Part shown: one piece after another, positions 12,935 to 25,480 of the stretch
Layout: every line of letters starts with the position of its first letter
How positions within the stretch are numbered: position 1 is the stretch's first letter
Assembly (NCBI RefSeq): GCF_000283155.1
Contig: NW_004454290.1
Span: 609,343-673,342, forward strand
DNA from: Ceratotherium simum simum
Lineage: Eukaryota; Chordata; Mammalia; Perissodactyla; Rhinocerotidae
DNA length: 64,000 bases
Reading direction: 5' to 3'
Position numbers and translations under genes: made by a program
The notes under the pieces: model-generated
What the model was told of the DNA's origin: nothing
What the model saw: only the letters and a program-made list of their open reading frames with translations
Database searches by the model: none

Positions 12935-13370
12935 TGCATTCTCACCAGCAGTGTATAAGCATTCCCGTTGTTCCACATCCTGGCTACTCGGTGTTGTCGG
13001 TATTTTTCGGGGTTAGGCCTTCAACATATGAATTTGTTGAGGGAGGGACACAAAATTTCAGTCCATAACATTCTGCCCCGGCCCCCTAAAATTTATGTTC
13101 CTCTACTGTGAAAAATACATTCATTCCATCTCAACAGCCCTAAAGATCTAAACTCATTCCAGTATCAACTCTAAAGTCTAAAGACCAAAGTCTCATCTGA
13201 GTATCATTTAAATCATGTATGAGTGAGACTAGAAGTACAATTCATCCTGAGGCACAGTTCCTCCCCCTGTGAACCTGTGAAACTAAAGTTATGTGCTTAC
13301 AAAATACAATGATGGGACAGGCATAGGATAGACATACATATTTCAAAAGGGAGAGACTGAAAATAAACAT
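12935..13370. mobile_element. L1 scrap and retroelement (MaLR-like internal/LTR) fragment
   Basis: 12890-13005 reads as an antisense L1 ORF2 scrap. 13015-13345 contains a widely repeated motif set (CAACATATGAATTTGTTGAG, AGTCCATAACATTCTGCCCC, GGTATGA-type, GGGACAGGCATAGGATAGAC) that I recognise as MaLR/ERV-associated, subfamily uncertain. Confidence 0.4.
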
Positions 13371-13489
13371 CTGTGATGCTCTGAAAGATTGGAATGTCAT
13401 TAAGATTCGTAGAGCACCACACCCAACAACTTCAGAACACTCATTCTTTTCAAGTTTATATGGGACATTCACTGAAATAGACTATAGGC

Positions 13490-14100
13490 TCCACTGTAAA
13501 TCGTGTCTCAAAAATATCAAAGAATAGGACTCAGAGTATATTCTTTGACCATAAGAGAATTAAATTAGAAATTATAATAAAAAGATATCTGAAAGATTCT
13601 CAAGTGTTTTGAAGTTAAGCAATATGTTTATAAAAAACCTACAGGTGAAAGGAGAATTTACATCAGAAATTAGAATCTATTTTGAACTGAGAGATAACTG
13701 AAACGTAACGTATCAAAATTGATAGGATGAGGCTGAAGAAGTCCTTAGAGGAATATTTCTTTCTCTAAGTGCTTATGTTAGAAAAGAAGAAAAGAATTAA
13801 ATCAATATTTGAGCTACCACTTTGAGAAGATCGGAAAAGAAAAGTGAAATATGCCAAAATAAGTACGAGGAAGTAAATAATAAAGCAAGCCATTGAAATA
13901 AAGAAAAAAACAAAGAATCAATAAAGAAAATCAACAAAAGCAAAAGTGAATCTTTAAAAAGATTGATAAATTTGATATACCTCTAGCAACACTAATCAGA
14001 CAAAAAAAGAAAAAAAAAGAGAGGTAGGAAGGGAGGAAAGGACAGTGGGAGACAGACAGAAATTAACAATATCAGGAAATAGAAACAGGATATTACAGCC
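13490..14100 (+). mobile_element. Old L1 ORF2 fragment, sense
   Basis: Decayed sense L1 ORF2: TTTGACCATAAGAGAATTAA, GAATCAATAAAGAAAATCAA, AAAAGATTGATAAATTTGATA. The purine-rich tail at 14000-14060 is low complexity. A similar fragment is at 44090-44480. Confidence 0.65.
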
Positions 14101-14480
14101 CTCAAACCACAGAGGATTATTTCCGGGCCTTGAAACCTAAGCAAGGAACTCTTGCTAATATTTGCCCTTTGATTTCAAAACTCATTGGAGTCAATGAGTC
14201 CTTTTTACCTTCATTTTTCTCCCTTTTTGAACTTGAATGTCTATAATTTTTATCCAGTGCCTGTCCCACCAATTATATGTTGAGAACAGATCTCAGATTG
14301 GAGAGGAATTGTGCCCAGGAGTTGTACTTAATGCTTTACATTCGGGAGTCTCATCAACATCTCATATGATTTAGTGATGAGATCTTTGGACTTTGATGCT
14401 GTCATGTGATGAGACTTTGGGAACCTTAAGAAAGTGTGAATATATTTTGTATGTGGGATCTTTGGGGGCCAAAGGGCACA

Positions 14481-15081
14481 CTGTGGTAGGCAGAATTTCT
14501 GAAATGTCCTCCCAAGTATGTCTCACCCTCATCCCAGAACCTGTGAAGAAATTGAGGCATCACCCCTGTGATTATGATGTTATACATCACAGTTGACTTT
14601 AAGAAGGGGAGATTGTCTGGGTGGGCCAGATCTAAGTACATGAGTCTTTTAATGCAAAGAGCTTTCTCCGGATGGTAGGAGAAGACAAAGTAAGAGAGAC
14701 GTGGAGCATGAGAAAGACTCAATGCACCGTTACACTGCTGCTGATTTGAGGATGGAGAAGGCCACTTGAGAAAGAATGCGGTCTGTCTGGAGAAGCAGAG
14801 AATGGCTCTTGGCTTACAGCCAGCAAGGAAACAGGGACTTCAGTCCTTCTACTATAAGGAACTGAAGTCTGCCAATGCAGGAATGACCTTGGAAGAGGAC
14901 TCTGAGTCTAGATGAGGGATGTAGCCAGCCAACATCTGGATTTCCACCTTGTGAAACACTTAGCAGAGAACCCAGGCATGGCATCCCAGATTCTGACCTA
15001 CAGAGTCCAAGGCAATACATGGGCATTATTTTAAACTACTACATGTGTGGTAATTTCTACAGCAGTAGAAAACTAACACAG
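14481..15081 (+). mobile_element. MaLR-type LTR, near full length, sense
   Basis: Starts TGTGGTAGGCAGAATTTCTG and ends GAAAACTAACACAG, with internal GAACCTGTGAAGAAATTG and GGGTGGGCCAGATCTAAGTA. These are landmarks of ERVL-MaLR (MLT1/MST-type) LTRs. I could not define a target duplication. Confidence 0.65.
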
Positions 15082-15299
15082 AAGCCTATTTCTATGCTGC
15101 TGAGTTTTTTTCTTGTCAGATACACATAATCTGATGTCTACAGGAGAAAAATATCATACAACTTGCAAGGAAAGTTCTGCATACACACTCATGTGACTGG
15201 CCCCAAGCCCTTGCATGTTGAGGAAAACCATGAAAGGTATTTCAGACACTCAAGGAGTGTCTCTTCAACCAAATATCTGAAAAAATAAAAAATGTACAA

Positions 15300-16120
15300 T
15301 GCTTAACTCTAAATTAAAATTATCTGAGAATTCTCCATCTATTTCTATTTCCTATTTCAAATTTATACTATTTCCTTGTACACTGGAGCTCACCTGACAA
15401 GATTTTAAAGCAAGCACCACTTACTGGCACATACAAAATTCTTCCAAAACAACAAAAACCACCAATGTTATTCAATTTCCCCGAATAAACTAAAGTCTCA
15501 ACAATGCAAGCCCTCCTCTTCTAGTCATGAAAAATATGGAAAAGTTTCATTGTTGAAAGTCCCAACCCAACCAAACTTTAAACTTGAAGGTTTTGCTTTC
15601 TGATTTTTATTTTTCTCGTGCCCCACAGGGCCTCACTCCACAGGGTGGATGGTTTCAGTTCACTGGCCTCTCTCTTGGAGGAAGTCAGGTTAACCAAACT
15701 TCAAGTGTCTCCTGTGAATCAGCCCCTCCCTCACAAAATCCAGAACAACATGTGAAGCCCACCAGCAGTGGCATTCCCAGCAAGAGTGATGAGTTTGCAG
15801 TGCTATTGGCTGCCAGGTTATCCAAGAGAACAGAGAAGACAGAAATAGAAGAGAACAGAGAAACAAACATTCTGGTTTTAGCCTTTCCAGGATGCCAGTT
15901 AGTTGGGCTCATTGTCCAGATTGCAATTAAATGCAAAGTCCTTTGAGCAAATTTCCTAACAAGGGGTAATTGTTGGCAAAAATAAATGGCAGGTATTGGT
16001 ACTATGAATGTTGGCAAGAGGTTGGAGAAAAGAATATTCTCATAAATGGTGAGACTGTAACTTGGTACAACTTTGTTGCAGGACGCTGAGGAATGGCTTA
16101 GCATAATTAAAAATGCACAG
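15300..16120. other. Non-coding stretch with one unassigned open frame
   Basis: A 120-codon frame at 15584-15946 is preceded by a plausible acceptor (TTCTCGTGCCCCACAG, ending 15628), but I find no partner exon or family match. An antisense frame of 197 codons over 15685-16278 runs into the ERE and is a shadow. Confidence 0.3.
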
Positions 16121-16126
16121 GTAGGG

Positions 16127-16413
16127 CCGGCCCGTGGCTTAGCGGTTAAGTGCGCGTGCTCCGCTACTGGTTGCCCGGGTTCAGATCCTGAGCGCACACC
16201 GACGCACCGCTTCTCTGGCCATGCTGAGGCCACGTCCCACATACAGCATCTAGAAGGACGTGCAACTATGACATACATCTATCTACTGGGGCTTTGGGGA
16301 AAGAAAAAAGGAGGAGGATTGGCAATAGATGTTAGCTCAGAGTCCGTCTTCCTCAGCAAAAAGAGGATTAGCATAGATGTTAGCTCAGGGCTGATCTTCC
16401 TCAACACAAAAAA
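16127..16413 (+). mobile_element. ERE SINE, sense
   Basis: Starts GGGCCGGCCCGTGGCTTAGC, B-box-like GGTTCAGATCC, tail CAACACAAAAAAAG. The target duplication AAATGCACAGGTA is found on both sides. It is the subtype with GGCCATGCTGAGGCCACG and CTACTGGGGCTTTGGGG. Confidence 0.9.
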
Positions 16414-16419
16414 AGAAAT

Positions 16420-18330
16420 GCACAGGTACTTCAATCAGGCTATTCCTTTATGAGGAATTTATCCTAGAGAGAGTATAAAAGATGAGGGATATATGTGTAA
16501 TGGTGTCCCCTCCAGCATTATTTGTAACCATAAACATTGAAACCAATTTCATATCCATCAATTGGGAAACATTTCAATACATATTGGTCTGTCCACACCA
16601 TAGAAGGATATGCAGTCATTTTAGAGAACAAGGGAGATAATGAAAATGCCAAGTAATGGACTGACAAGAGCTAATGCATATTGAGTACTCACTATGTGCC
16701 AGGCACTTGAACTTTGATAAGGTCAAATTTACCTGAGCCTTGTGATCCTGGAAAATAGAGCAGATTAAGAAATCTGCCCCTCTTTGTGTCCCGGAAGATG
16801 GCTAACTGCAAAGAACAACTCTTTCCCATATGACTTAGATAAGACTCGGATACCTTTCTTATTTACTTACGGCAAGGCCAGACACAGACCCTCCCAATTC
16901 TCATTCTTTGCCTCATACATAATTAGCTGAACTGCCTGAACCTACTGACCACCTAGAACAAAATGGTTGTTAATCCAGCTCTGTTTAAGTGTCTCTCCTT
17001 CCTCCAGGCCCTGGAACTTTGACTGGTCCTCAGCCTGATCTGAGAATGGGCTGACCTAAGGGTAACACATTCCCTGATCTGCTGTCCAGTCAAGCCACCT
17101 TTTCATCTCACTTCTCCACATTGGTTCTTCTCCCCTTGCTTATTCCTCCCTATAAAAGAAAAGATCTTTTTGCCTAACCCTTGAGACACTTACAGATCTT
17201 ACAGTCAAGGCTAGACTATTTCTAATATACCTTGTTTAGTTAGATATGAGTGGCAAACCATATTAATTTTTACATAATTATAAGACTAAATGAAATTTTG
17301 AAAATTTCACCTGTAGACATGGAAAACACAATGGAACAAATGAACCTGTGTGTCCCTTTTATAGAATAACCATATATAAGAATAATTCCAAGAGACTTCA
17401 AAACACAATAATTTATCTATACCCGAAGATAGTAACAAATTAAAAAACCATTTTCCTCAATCATGTGGTTAGCAGTATTATTGCTATTATCTTTATTGTT
17501 TTGTACATATAATGTGGGAAAAAGCAAATGAGTCTTTATGGGATATTCTAATTCTATTATTCCCCATGTCCTTAAAGATGAAAATGCTTGGTGTTAGAGT
17601 AAGGAGATTCAGATGAAAGATAGATGTTCAATAAAAACCCTGTAGTTCTGAATTTGAATTGGCAGTGTTTGTGAATCTCTGTGAATACATGACTACATGT
17701 GAATATGAATATGAATATGAATATGCCTTTCCGAGCTCTGTCTACTAGAAATTAATCAATTGCAATGAGTACCTGTGGGATACACATTTTGATCTGGGAA
17801 TCCTGTTTCCCTCAAAAAGAAACCAGAGATTCTTAAAGAAATGGCTGAGCTCAGGTCAGGGGCAGTAAGTATTCAAGATGAGACAGAAACACCTTGTCAT
17901 ACTGATATCAGGAAAGGTCTCAAAGACTATTACAGTCCCATCAAAAGGAATAAGGCGCCAACTTGAATTCACATTCACCGCTGAAAGAGAGGATAATTGG
18001 AGCATCAGTGAGGACCATAGTCTAATGGGTTGAAATACTTCAATGTGTTTGAATCCCTGAGTTCATAGTAACACAGGATAAAAAATAAAAAGAAAAGAAA
18101 CTAATTGGTGAACAGTGAAGGATGCTACTGGACCAGCTCATTTAACTGCAGTTCTCTTTACAGACTGTACCACGTGGTAACTCAATAATATTTAGGGGAA
18201 GTTTCTCTTTCTACAAGTGTTCCAGGTAATAATACATGATGAGGGACTATCATCATTTTACTCCACATAATCAATTAATGATCCAGGCCTTGAACATAAG
18301 GGCTACTAAGATCATTAGAAGAAACACACA
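16420..18330. other. Old L1, MIR and possible LTR remnants
   Basis: 16450-16620 is an L1 3'-part fragment, sense. 16670-16760 is MIR-like (ACTATGTGCCAGGCACTTG). 16780-17220 looks like an LTR, with a TATA-type CCCTATAAAAGAAAA at 17149 followed by CCTTGAGACACTTACAG, but ends and duplication are not clear. A (GAATAT)n run lies at 17700-17724. 17290-18230 shows nothing I can name. Confidence 0.4.
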
Positions 18331-18333
18331 GGG

Positions 18334-18624
18334 CCAGCCCCGTGGCTTAGCGGTTAAGTGTGTGCGCTCCACTACCGGCGACCTGGGTTCAGATCCGGGG
18401 TGCGCACCGACGCACCGCTTCTCCGGCCATGCTGAGGCCGCGTCCCACATACAGCAACTAGAAGGATGTGCGACTATGACATACAACTACCTACTGGAGC
18501 TTTGGGGGAAAAAAAAGGAAGAGGATTGGCAATAGATGTTAGCTCAGAGCCAGTCTTCCTCAGCAAAAAAAGATTAGCACAGATGTTAGCTCAGGGCTGA
18601 TCTTCCTCACAAAAAAAAAAAAAA
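18334..18624 (+). mobile_element. ERE SINE, sense
   Basis: Starts GGGCCAGCCCCGTGGCTTAG, B-box-like GGTTCAGATCC, A-rich tail. The target duplication GAAGAAACACACA lies at both ends. Same subtype as the copy at 16127. Confidence 0.9.
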
Positions 18625-18639
18625 GAAGAAGAAACACAC

Positions 18640-20590
18640 AAGACATCATGTGCCTCCTGAGGGAAGAGCACACACCATTTTTGAGGAAGTCTTGCCAACA
18701 TATCGAACATGGACCTGATCAGCCTCTACATCGGCCAGGCTGAAAACACGCAAAATATTTTTTTATTAAACAGAACTTTACAACATTGGTAGAACTATTT
18801 CCCTTAACTGTAGTAATGTAAAAGATTAGTATTTTGTACTGTTGTGTGCTTACGCATTTTAGTTTCCAATGTGGCTACTAAAATTTTAGATTACGGATAT
18901 GGTTTCCACTTTCTTTGTATCAGACAGCACTGCTGTAGATTCTGCCACCCACTGAGAGGAAGTGTGGAGGGCAGAAGAATGTGTTAAAGTAAAGTATACC
19001 CGGGTACAAAACCAGCCAAATTCAGACTGTGGGGATGCTACAGAACAAGAAACTCAGTTTCATCACAGATAATTGACAAAAAAATAGAGAATAAGAGTGA
19101 AGGCAAGAGAGGTAAAGGAAAAAACTGAGGGAGAACCTGTATATGCAAGAGACTTAAAGACATATTCAAGTGATTATAACTTTTGGACTTTATTTGGATC
19201 CTGATTGAAAGGAACCAACTTAAAAACAATAATGGGAAATCTGAACACTCTCTATTTTATAGTAAAGATTTTAAATGAGTTTATGAATTATTATAAGGTT
19301 ATTGTGATAATACCTTCACAAAGAGTCATCATTTAGGGAAACATATTGTCATAATTACAGATAAAACTTGATATCTGGGATTTGCTTTAAATAATATAGG
19401 AAAAAAGTGAGTGTGATTGTGTTAAAACAAGTTCAGTCATAAATTGATCATTATTGAAGCTGGTCCATGAAGATAGGGATGTTGTGTTATATAATTCTAT
19501 TTTTGTGTACTATTGAAATTCTGCATTTGAAACAGTATGATACAGAGTACAGGCCCACCTAGGATAATGGCAGCTGAATTTCTCAACAAATATTTCAAAG
19601 GGCTAGGGATTCACATAGTTGTAAAGAAAACACCCAATTCTTTCCTCCTGTATTTTTCTTTCCTGTGTGTCTCTTTTATTCCTTCTATAGAATACTTCAC
19701 TTCTGACACTTCTGGGCACCAAATATGTGGTTTTTGTTTATCCCACACAAAGCAATTCTCCACGACACCAGCTGGCTATCCTACAACTTAACTCCATTCT
19801 GACACTATCTACCTGGATATAGTGTCAGATCCCACACGTTAAGGGCTCAGTCCCACAAGCGTGTTCCCAGCCCACTTCAGATGCCAATCACATATAGTAG
19901 GTCCCCAGGTTTCCCACAACTTCCGTCTGACTTGCCTACAAATTGGAAGTTACCACAACTTCCTCCTCAGGTTCAATTAACCAATGATAAACCAGATGAA
20001 GACATACATAGGGTGAGGTCTGGAAGGGTCCCGGGCATAAGAGCTTCTGTCTCCGTGGAGTTAGGGTGCGTCAACCTCCCAATGTAGATGTGTTCACCAA
20101 CCTGGAAGCTCCATAAACCCCCTATTGTTGGGATTTTATAGAGGCTTCTTCATGTAGGCATGATCAATTATAAACTCCATTTTCAGCCCCTTTCCTCTCT
20201 CTGGAGGGTGAGGTATGGAGCTAAAAATTCCAAGCCTCTAACCACAGCTTCAACTTTCTGGTGACCAGCTCCTATCCAGAAGCCCGCCCACAGTCAACTC
20301 AATAGAACAAAAGATATTCCCAGTGCTCTTATCACTCAGGAATTTACAAGGTTTTTAGGAGCCTTGTGTCAGAGACAGCGTCAAAGACCAAATATTAGAA
20401 CAAGAGATGCTCCTAGGGTTCTTATGACAAATTACAAGGGTTTCAGTAACTCTGTGCCAGGAAACAAGGGCAGATAATATTTTCTATCATCTCACAAGAG
20501 TTAAAAACATCACTTATAACTCTGCTCCCAAACAAGAAGGGGCCAGAGAACACTATGGACTCCAATTGGTTTGTATTGAGCCAAAACAGG
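18640..20590. mobile_element. Non-coding DNA with an ERVL-like LTR at about 19800-20510
   Basis: 18640-19790 shows no feature I can name. 19800-20510 has LTR landmarks (TTGGGATTTTATAGAGGCTT, CATGATCAATTATAAACTCC, TCTGGTGACCAGCTCC, AATTTACAAGGTTTTTAGGAGC) of an ancient ERVL-type LTR. Subfamily not assigned and boundaries approximate. Confidence 0.45.
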
Positions 20591-20594
20591 GAGC

Positions 20595-21250
20595 CACACA
20601 AAAAACCTACACACAAGTGTTTATAGCAGGTTTATTGGTAATTGCCAAAACCTGGAAGTAACCAAGATGTCACTTTATAGGTGAATAGATAAACAAACTG
20701 TGGTAAATTCATATGATGGAATATTATTCAGCAATAGAAAGAAATGAGCTATCAAATCATGAAAAGACATGAAGGAATCTTAAATGTGTATTACTAAGTG
20801 AAAGAAGCCAATATGAAAAGGCTACATGCTATATGATTTCAACTTTATTGATGTTCTGGAAAAGGCAAAACTATAGAGAGAGTAATAGGACCAGTAGTTG
20901 CTAGGGGGTCAGGGGGAGGGGAAGAGGAAGAATAAGTGGAGCACAGAGGAGTTCAGGACAGTGAACCTACTCAGAATGATACCATAATGGTGGACACATG
21001 TCGTTACACATTTCTCAAAAACCCTAGAGGGTACAACACCAAGAGTGAACTGTAATGTAAACTATGGACTTTAGTTAAAAACAATGTATCAGTATTGGCT
21101 CATAAATTATAACAAATGTACCACACTAATATAAGATGTTAATAACAATTGGGGAGACTGGGAGGTTGGGGGGCATATGGGCATCCTCTGTACTTTCTCC
21201 TCATTTTTCTGTAAATCTAAAACCGTTCTTTTCAAACAGTTTGATATTTT
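20595..21250 (+). mobile_element. Old L1 3' end, sense
   Basis: L1 landmarks: AAACCTGGAAGTAACCAAG, GATGGAATATTATTCAGC, GACATGAAGGAATCTTAAA, ending in the 3'UTR with ACCACACTAATATAAGATG and TTTTTCTGTAAATCTAAAAC. Confidence 0.75.
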
Positions 21251-24085
21251 TGAGTCTCCTATTTAGGGTCAATTTATGTCAGGTAAAAATTAGCCTTGAC
21301 TCTAGAGCTAATGTATCTTTATGTTTAAGCCTTAACCAAATGAGAGACCAAGATCTCTACCAAAGGCTCTGTATATTTAATAAAGCCTATCTAGCCTGGC
21401 TAGCAAGAAATCAAACAACTCTCATCTCTGTATGAGCTCAGGAAATTCCTCATCTAAAAGCTACCTAATAATGGTTCTTTCCTGAGAAGATTTTCTTTGG
21501 CCATCCTTGTGCAGTTTCTACTGTGGATATACAGAGTGATATTAAGCCAAAGACTGAAGAACACCATACAGATTTCTGGAGCTTTTTCTGCATAGCTCGC
21601 TCATCTATGGCACTCTGCTCTGCAAATTCTAGCCACCTCAGCCTATCTGAACTTTAATCTCTCATTCGTCTATACAGCAAGATTACCAAATTTTGTTTGG
21701 GTTCCCTCTACCTGCACCAGTCTTAAAATAGACTGCTCTCAAAAATCTGCAGCTGTCATAGGTCTCACTCAATTGTCTCCCTTCTCTTAGGTATTTCAGT
21801 CCTGCACTACCTGTTGTTCAAAGCCTAAAAATCTTTGTTTCCAAAATTTTGTCCAGTTTTCTAAGTTTTTTTTTTACAGTATGTAGGTAATTATTGACTC
21901 TGTTACTAAGACATGGTCAAAAGCAGAAATAGTACTTTAGATTTTACTTAGATTTTTGGTCAGTCTCTCTTTGTTACGTTGTTGATTATGGTCTTGACTC
22001 CCCCTGAGTTTCTTTGAGGTAGGAATTATCACGATAGCATTAATGTAGTCTGAATGCTTGTTAAATTCAATCCCATTTCACTAGATTATAGCAATATGCC
22101 TGTGAATTCAAATATCCCTATGGTGATACATTGAATGCATAGTGATTCTCACTCTACAAGAGTGCAAATAGTACCCAACTAGACTACAAAACTGAGATTT
22201 ATTTATTTAGTGCAAAGAGTTCCTTATAAACTCTGCTGCTGAACATAGTTAGCTTGGAAGGGACATGTGTTCCAGCCCAAACACTTGAGGATATTTGACA
22301 TCCATATCCCTCCCGTACATCCATATCTCTCCACCCCAGATCACAGAACCTCTCTCCTTTCCTATTAAGGTCTCAATTTTAGCATAGTAGATTTGCTAGG
22401 TCTCTGAAGTAAACCTCCTTTATAACTCTGACATTCACACCATTAGGTCTTCAGCATTAGATTTTCAGCAGTCTGCTCTTCAGTTGCAGGAGATGAGAGT
22501 TTCTTTCAGTGGTGGATGTGGAGCTCTTTTGCCTTCCACACAGTACCCTGACTTGACAGTTGGCTGACCTGTGCCTCTTTGTCTTCCTTAAGAAAGTTAA
22601 ATACAACCATTCAATTCTTATGAGTATTAATGCCCCCATATCTCTCAAATGCTAAAGTGATTGTGTATGTCAGTGTGTCTACCTTCATCTATATTCTATC
22701 CTTCTTCACTTGGTAATTTTTATGCTATGGCATACCAAAGTTTGTCATCACTCCACTTCTCACCTGCAATGGAGTTCTTGTTTCCATCTGGCAAGAAGGA
22801 GATCTAATTCCAATATCCTATCTATAGTCTACTTCTGGTACCAACCATCTTAGTTTGATATCCAATAGAAACAGACACTTAGATAAGAGAGTGTAAGAAG
22901 TGTATTTGGGGATTGGTCCCACGAAGCACTGGTAGGAGAGTGGGGAAGTGAGATAAGGAGGGGAAGGAAGTCAATAAAGGATGTCTTATTGAGCAGATTA
23001 CCAGTGTAGGCAACTCAAGCCTACTGGGGATATGTAGGAGACAAAGTCAAACCTACCTCAGAGTTATCCAGTTTGAGTTATTTTAGCTCCAATTACCATC
23101 AAGCAGTTACCAAGCATTGCTCCTTGGGCATTAATTCCTTGGCACTTTCAGCACATTCCAGGCATAAGCCAAGCAAGAGAATGTCCACATACAGTAGGAT
23201 GTCTTCGGCATGAACTAGAATGTTAAGTATTACCTCTGCCTAGCCACTACATAAAGCCAAAGTTTCCTGGATGTTATTGGTAGTCTCTTGAGGATTAAAA
23301 AAATGTGGTTCCTCTGATTGCTTCAGTTATACCAGATGTGGTAAAGGCTATGCACAACATGCCACAGGCCAAGGGAGACTAATAGACTCTTATTGACCTA
23401 CCTGTTCTGAAAAGGCAATACTGGATGGAAACTAGAATATAAGTATCTTTCTTTACCCTTGGTTGGGATAATTCTAAGGTATTTTCTACATTGTCTCCAA
23501 CAGTTCACCAGTGGCCTACAGTGACTCCTGCATGAAAATCAATCCCTTTTAAGCATCCCTTGTTTCCTTGTTTCACATCTCTACTCCCTACCAGTACTTC
23601 CTGAAATCAACTCCTGGCAAAAAACTTACTCTCAAATTCTTTTCTTAAGATCTGCTCCCTAAGGAACCCAATGTAGAAAAATTTCAAGCAACAAATTCAA
23701 TTTTATAATTGATATTCTGCAGATTTCACTCATGAAAGTAGAAACTCAGCCTCTCTGCAATTATGTAGATAAGAATGGGCCTCAAAGTTTTGCTAGGCCC
23801 TCAACTTACTCTTAGGGGTTTCTGGGATATTCTTGAAGAAAAGACATGGGCCATTTGGGCTCCTACAGAATTCATACGTCTTCTGCAACGATTTAAATCC
23901 ACCACCCAGTTCTCCTTAGCTGTGAGCAATACAGAGGGGTGGAATATCATGAAACATAATCTTAAGGTTAATATAATTTGCACAAAAATATGTCCCAAGT
24001 AATCTACCTATGTCATGCCCAGCTACATAAACATTACATAAAAACAGGTTGTTTCTGGAATGCATAGCATAAGAATAAATTTATA
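21250..24085. other. Intergenic DNA, unassigned repeats
   Basis: 21480-21880 carries repeat-like text (GACTGCTCTCAAAAATCTGC, GTAGGTCTCACT-type, TTTTGTCCAGTTTTC) that I recognise as interspersed but cannot name. 22370-23990 has no gene-like frame and no clear SINE or LTR. Confidence 0.35.
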
Positions 24086-24600
24086 ATAGATCTACTCCTC
24101 TACAAGAGGTACAGCAGAGTACTAGTAGAGAGAGGTGCCTCCATGGAGATCTCCATCAGGCATGGCTACTCTGTTTAGTAGGGAGAATTTACTGCCTGAC
24201 CCACATATACTTCAAGATTTCTCTCTGCTAGTTTACCATAAAGGCAACCTGAATCTTATGCAATGGCTACAAGGACTTTCTGACCTTTCCTTGATGTGAT
24301 GATCTCCCTCCAGCTACCTATATTTGTAACATAAAACAACAAAGAAGGAGCTCTTTGATTTTATTTATCTGTGTGGCTGAAATTTTAAGTTAACAGGAAG
24401 TAAAGTGTTAAGAGTTGACCTATTAATAGAACAGACTAAGAACTTTAGCACAGTGTGAGGTGAGCAGCATTCATCAAGCATGTGAACCCAGACTGTGCCA
24501 CTGTTTTGAATCCACCCTTCTCATAACTTCTTTCAGCTCAATTTGGCACCAGATTGTCAGATTCTGCTGTTAGTCTATAAAAAGATATTTTAAATATAGT
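24085..24600 (+). pseudogene. Possible third PYHIN 5'-flank copy (copy A)
   Basis: AGGTACAGCAGAGTACTAG followed by GGTGCCTCCATGGAGATCTCC (24109-24152) resembles 30218-30268 and 46629-46680. A later block (24430-24470, AGCACAGTGTGAGG) matches 30578-30592. Similarity is patchy and no exon is recognisable. Confidence 0.4.
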
Positions 24601-25480
24601 TTTCTGCTCTAACAAAATAAGACCACAAATATCCCTAAAGCTCTAAAATAATAATGATAGTAAAAATAATAATAATAATAGTAATAAACTTAAGGACCAG
24701 TCTACTGTGGAGAAAAGTTTCAGGGTTTCAAAAAGGTAAGGACTATGAGAAGTTTTATAGAAAATGTTTTGGAAACCTAGTTGGTGCACAGAATGTTAGG
24801 AGAAAAGAACCAGTTATGGAGTTTTTTGATGGGAAAAAGGGCTGGTATTGACTATATATATTTTATGAATGTGAATACTCTGGTAGCCTAATCTCAAACG
24901 TCATCTGTCTGAAAGGATAGTGTCCATCTTTATTTCACTGCAAATGAAACCTGAACAAAAGGATGTGCATATTGTCTTTAATAAGACTAAAAATAAATTG
25001 TACAAAAATAAATTATATAGGAGTTGGTTCAGACTGAACCTAGAAGGGGTTCAAATTTTTCCATATATGTTGGATGTCATGATTTGATAGTCAAGAGATG
25101 ATTTTGGTTTTTCAGGCTGGAGAATGAGGAAAGAACTTGCGGGCTGGGGAAGTTTCTGTCTGGAAAAAAAGAAAAGGGCATGGGAAATATTTACAATACC
25201 ATATGAAGGAAAAAACGCATCAGGATACCAGCTGTATCATGCAGTATGATGCAAATTCCCTCCCTCTATGCATGTGTACATGTACACATACACATACACA
25301 CAATTCCTAATTGAAAAATTCTTGATCAACTTAGATTTGTAAGAAAAATGACCACTATATTTTTGCATATCTTGGTTTAATTTATATTTAAAGTTCAATT
25401 CTACTCTAGGTGACAGAAACTTAATTTCCGACATTATTAGCTTCTCTACTGCTTTTCCAAGGGTCATGGCTTATTTCTTG
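24600..25480. other. Non-coding stretch with ATA-rich low-complexity tract
   Basis: AT-rich DNA. An (ATAATA)n-like tract lies at 24645-24690. I see no exon of the PYHIN family here, although a copy A downstream region would be expected. Confidence 0.35.

Noticed and set aside
15584..15946. 120-codon frame behind a good-looking splice acceptor
   Set aside because: No matching exon, donor in frame or recognised family. Kept only as an unassigned note.
16127..16210. tRNA-like A/B boxes
   Set aside because: They are the tRNA-derived heads of ERE SINEs. None folds as a full cloverleaf with a proper acceptor end, so no tRNA gene is called.
15685..16278. 197-codon minus-strand frame
   Set aside because: It begins within the antisense of an ERE SINE (MYVIVARPSRCCMWD recurs at other EREs) and then reads through unrelated DNA.
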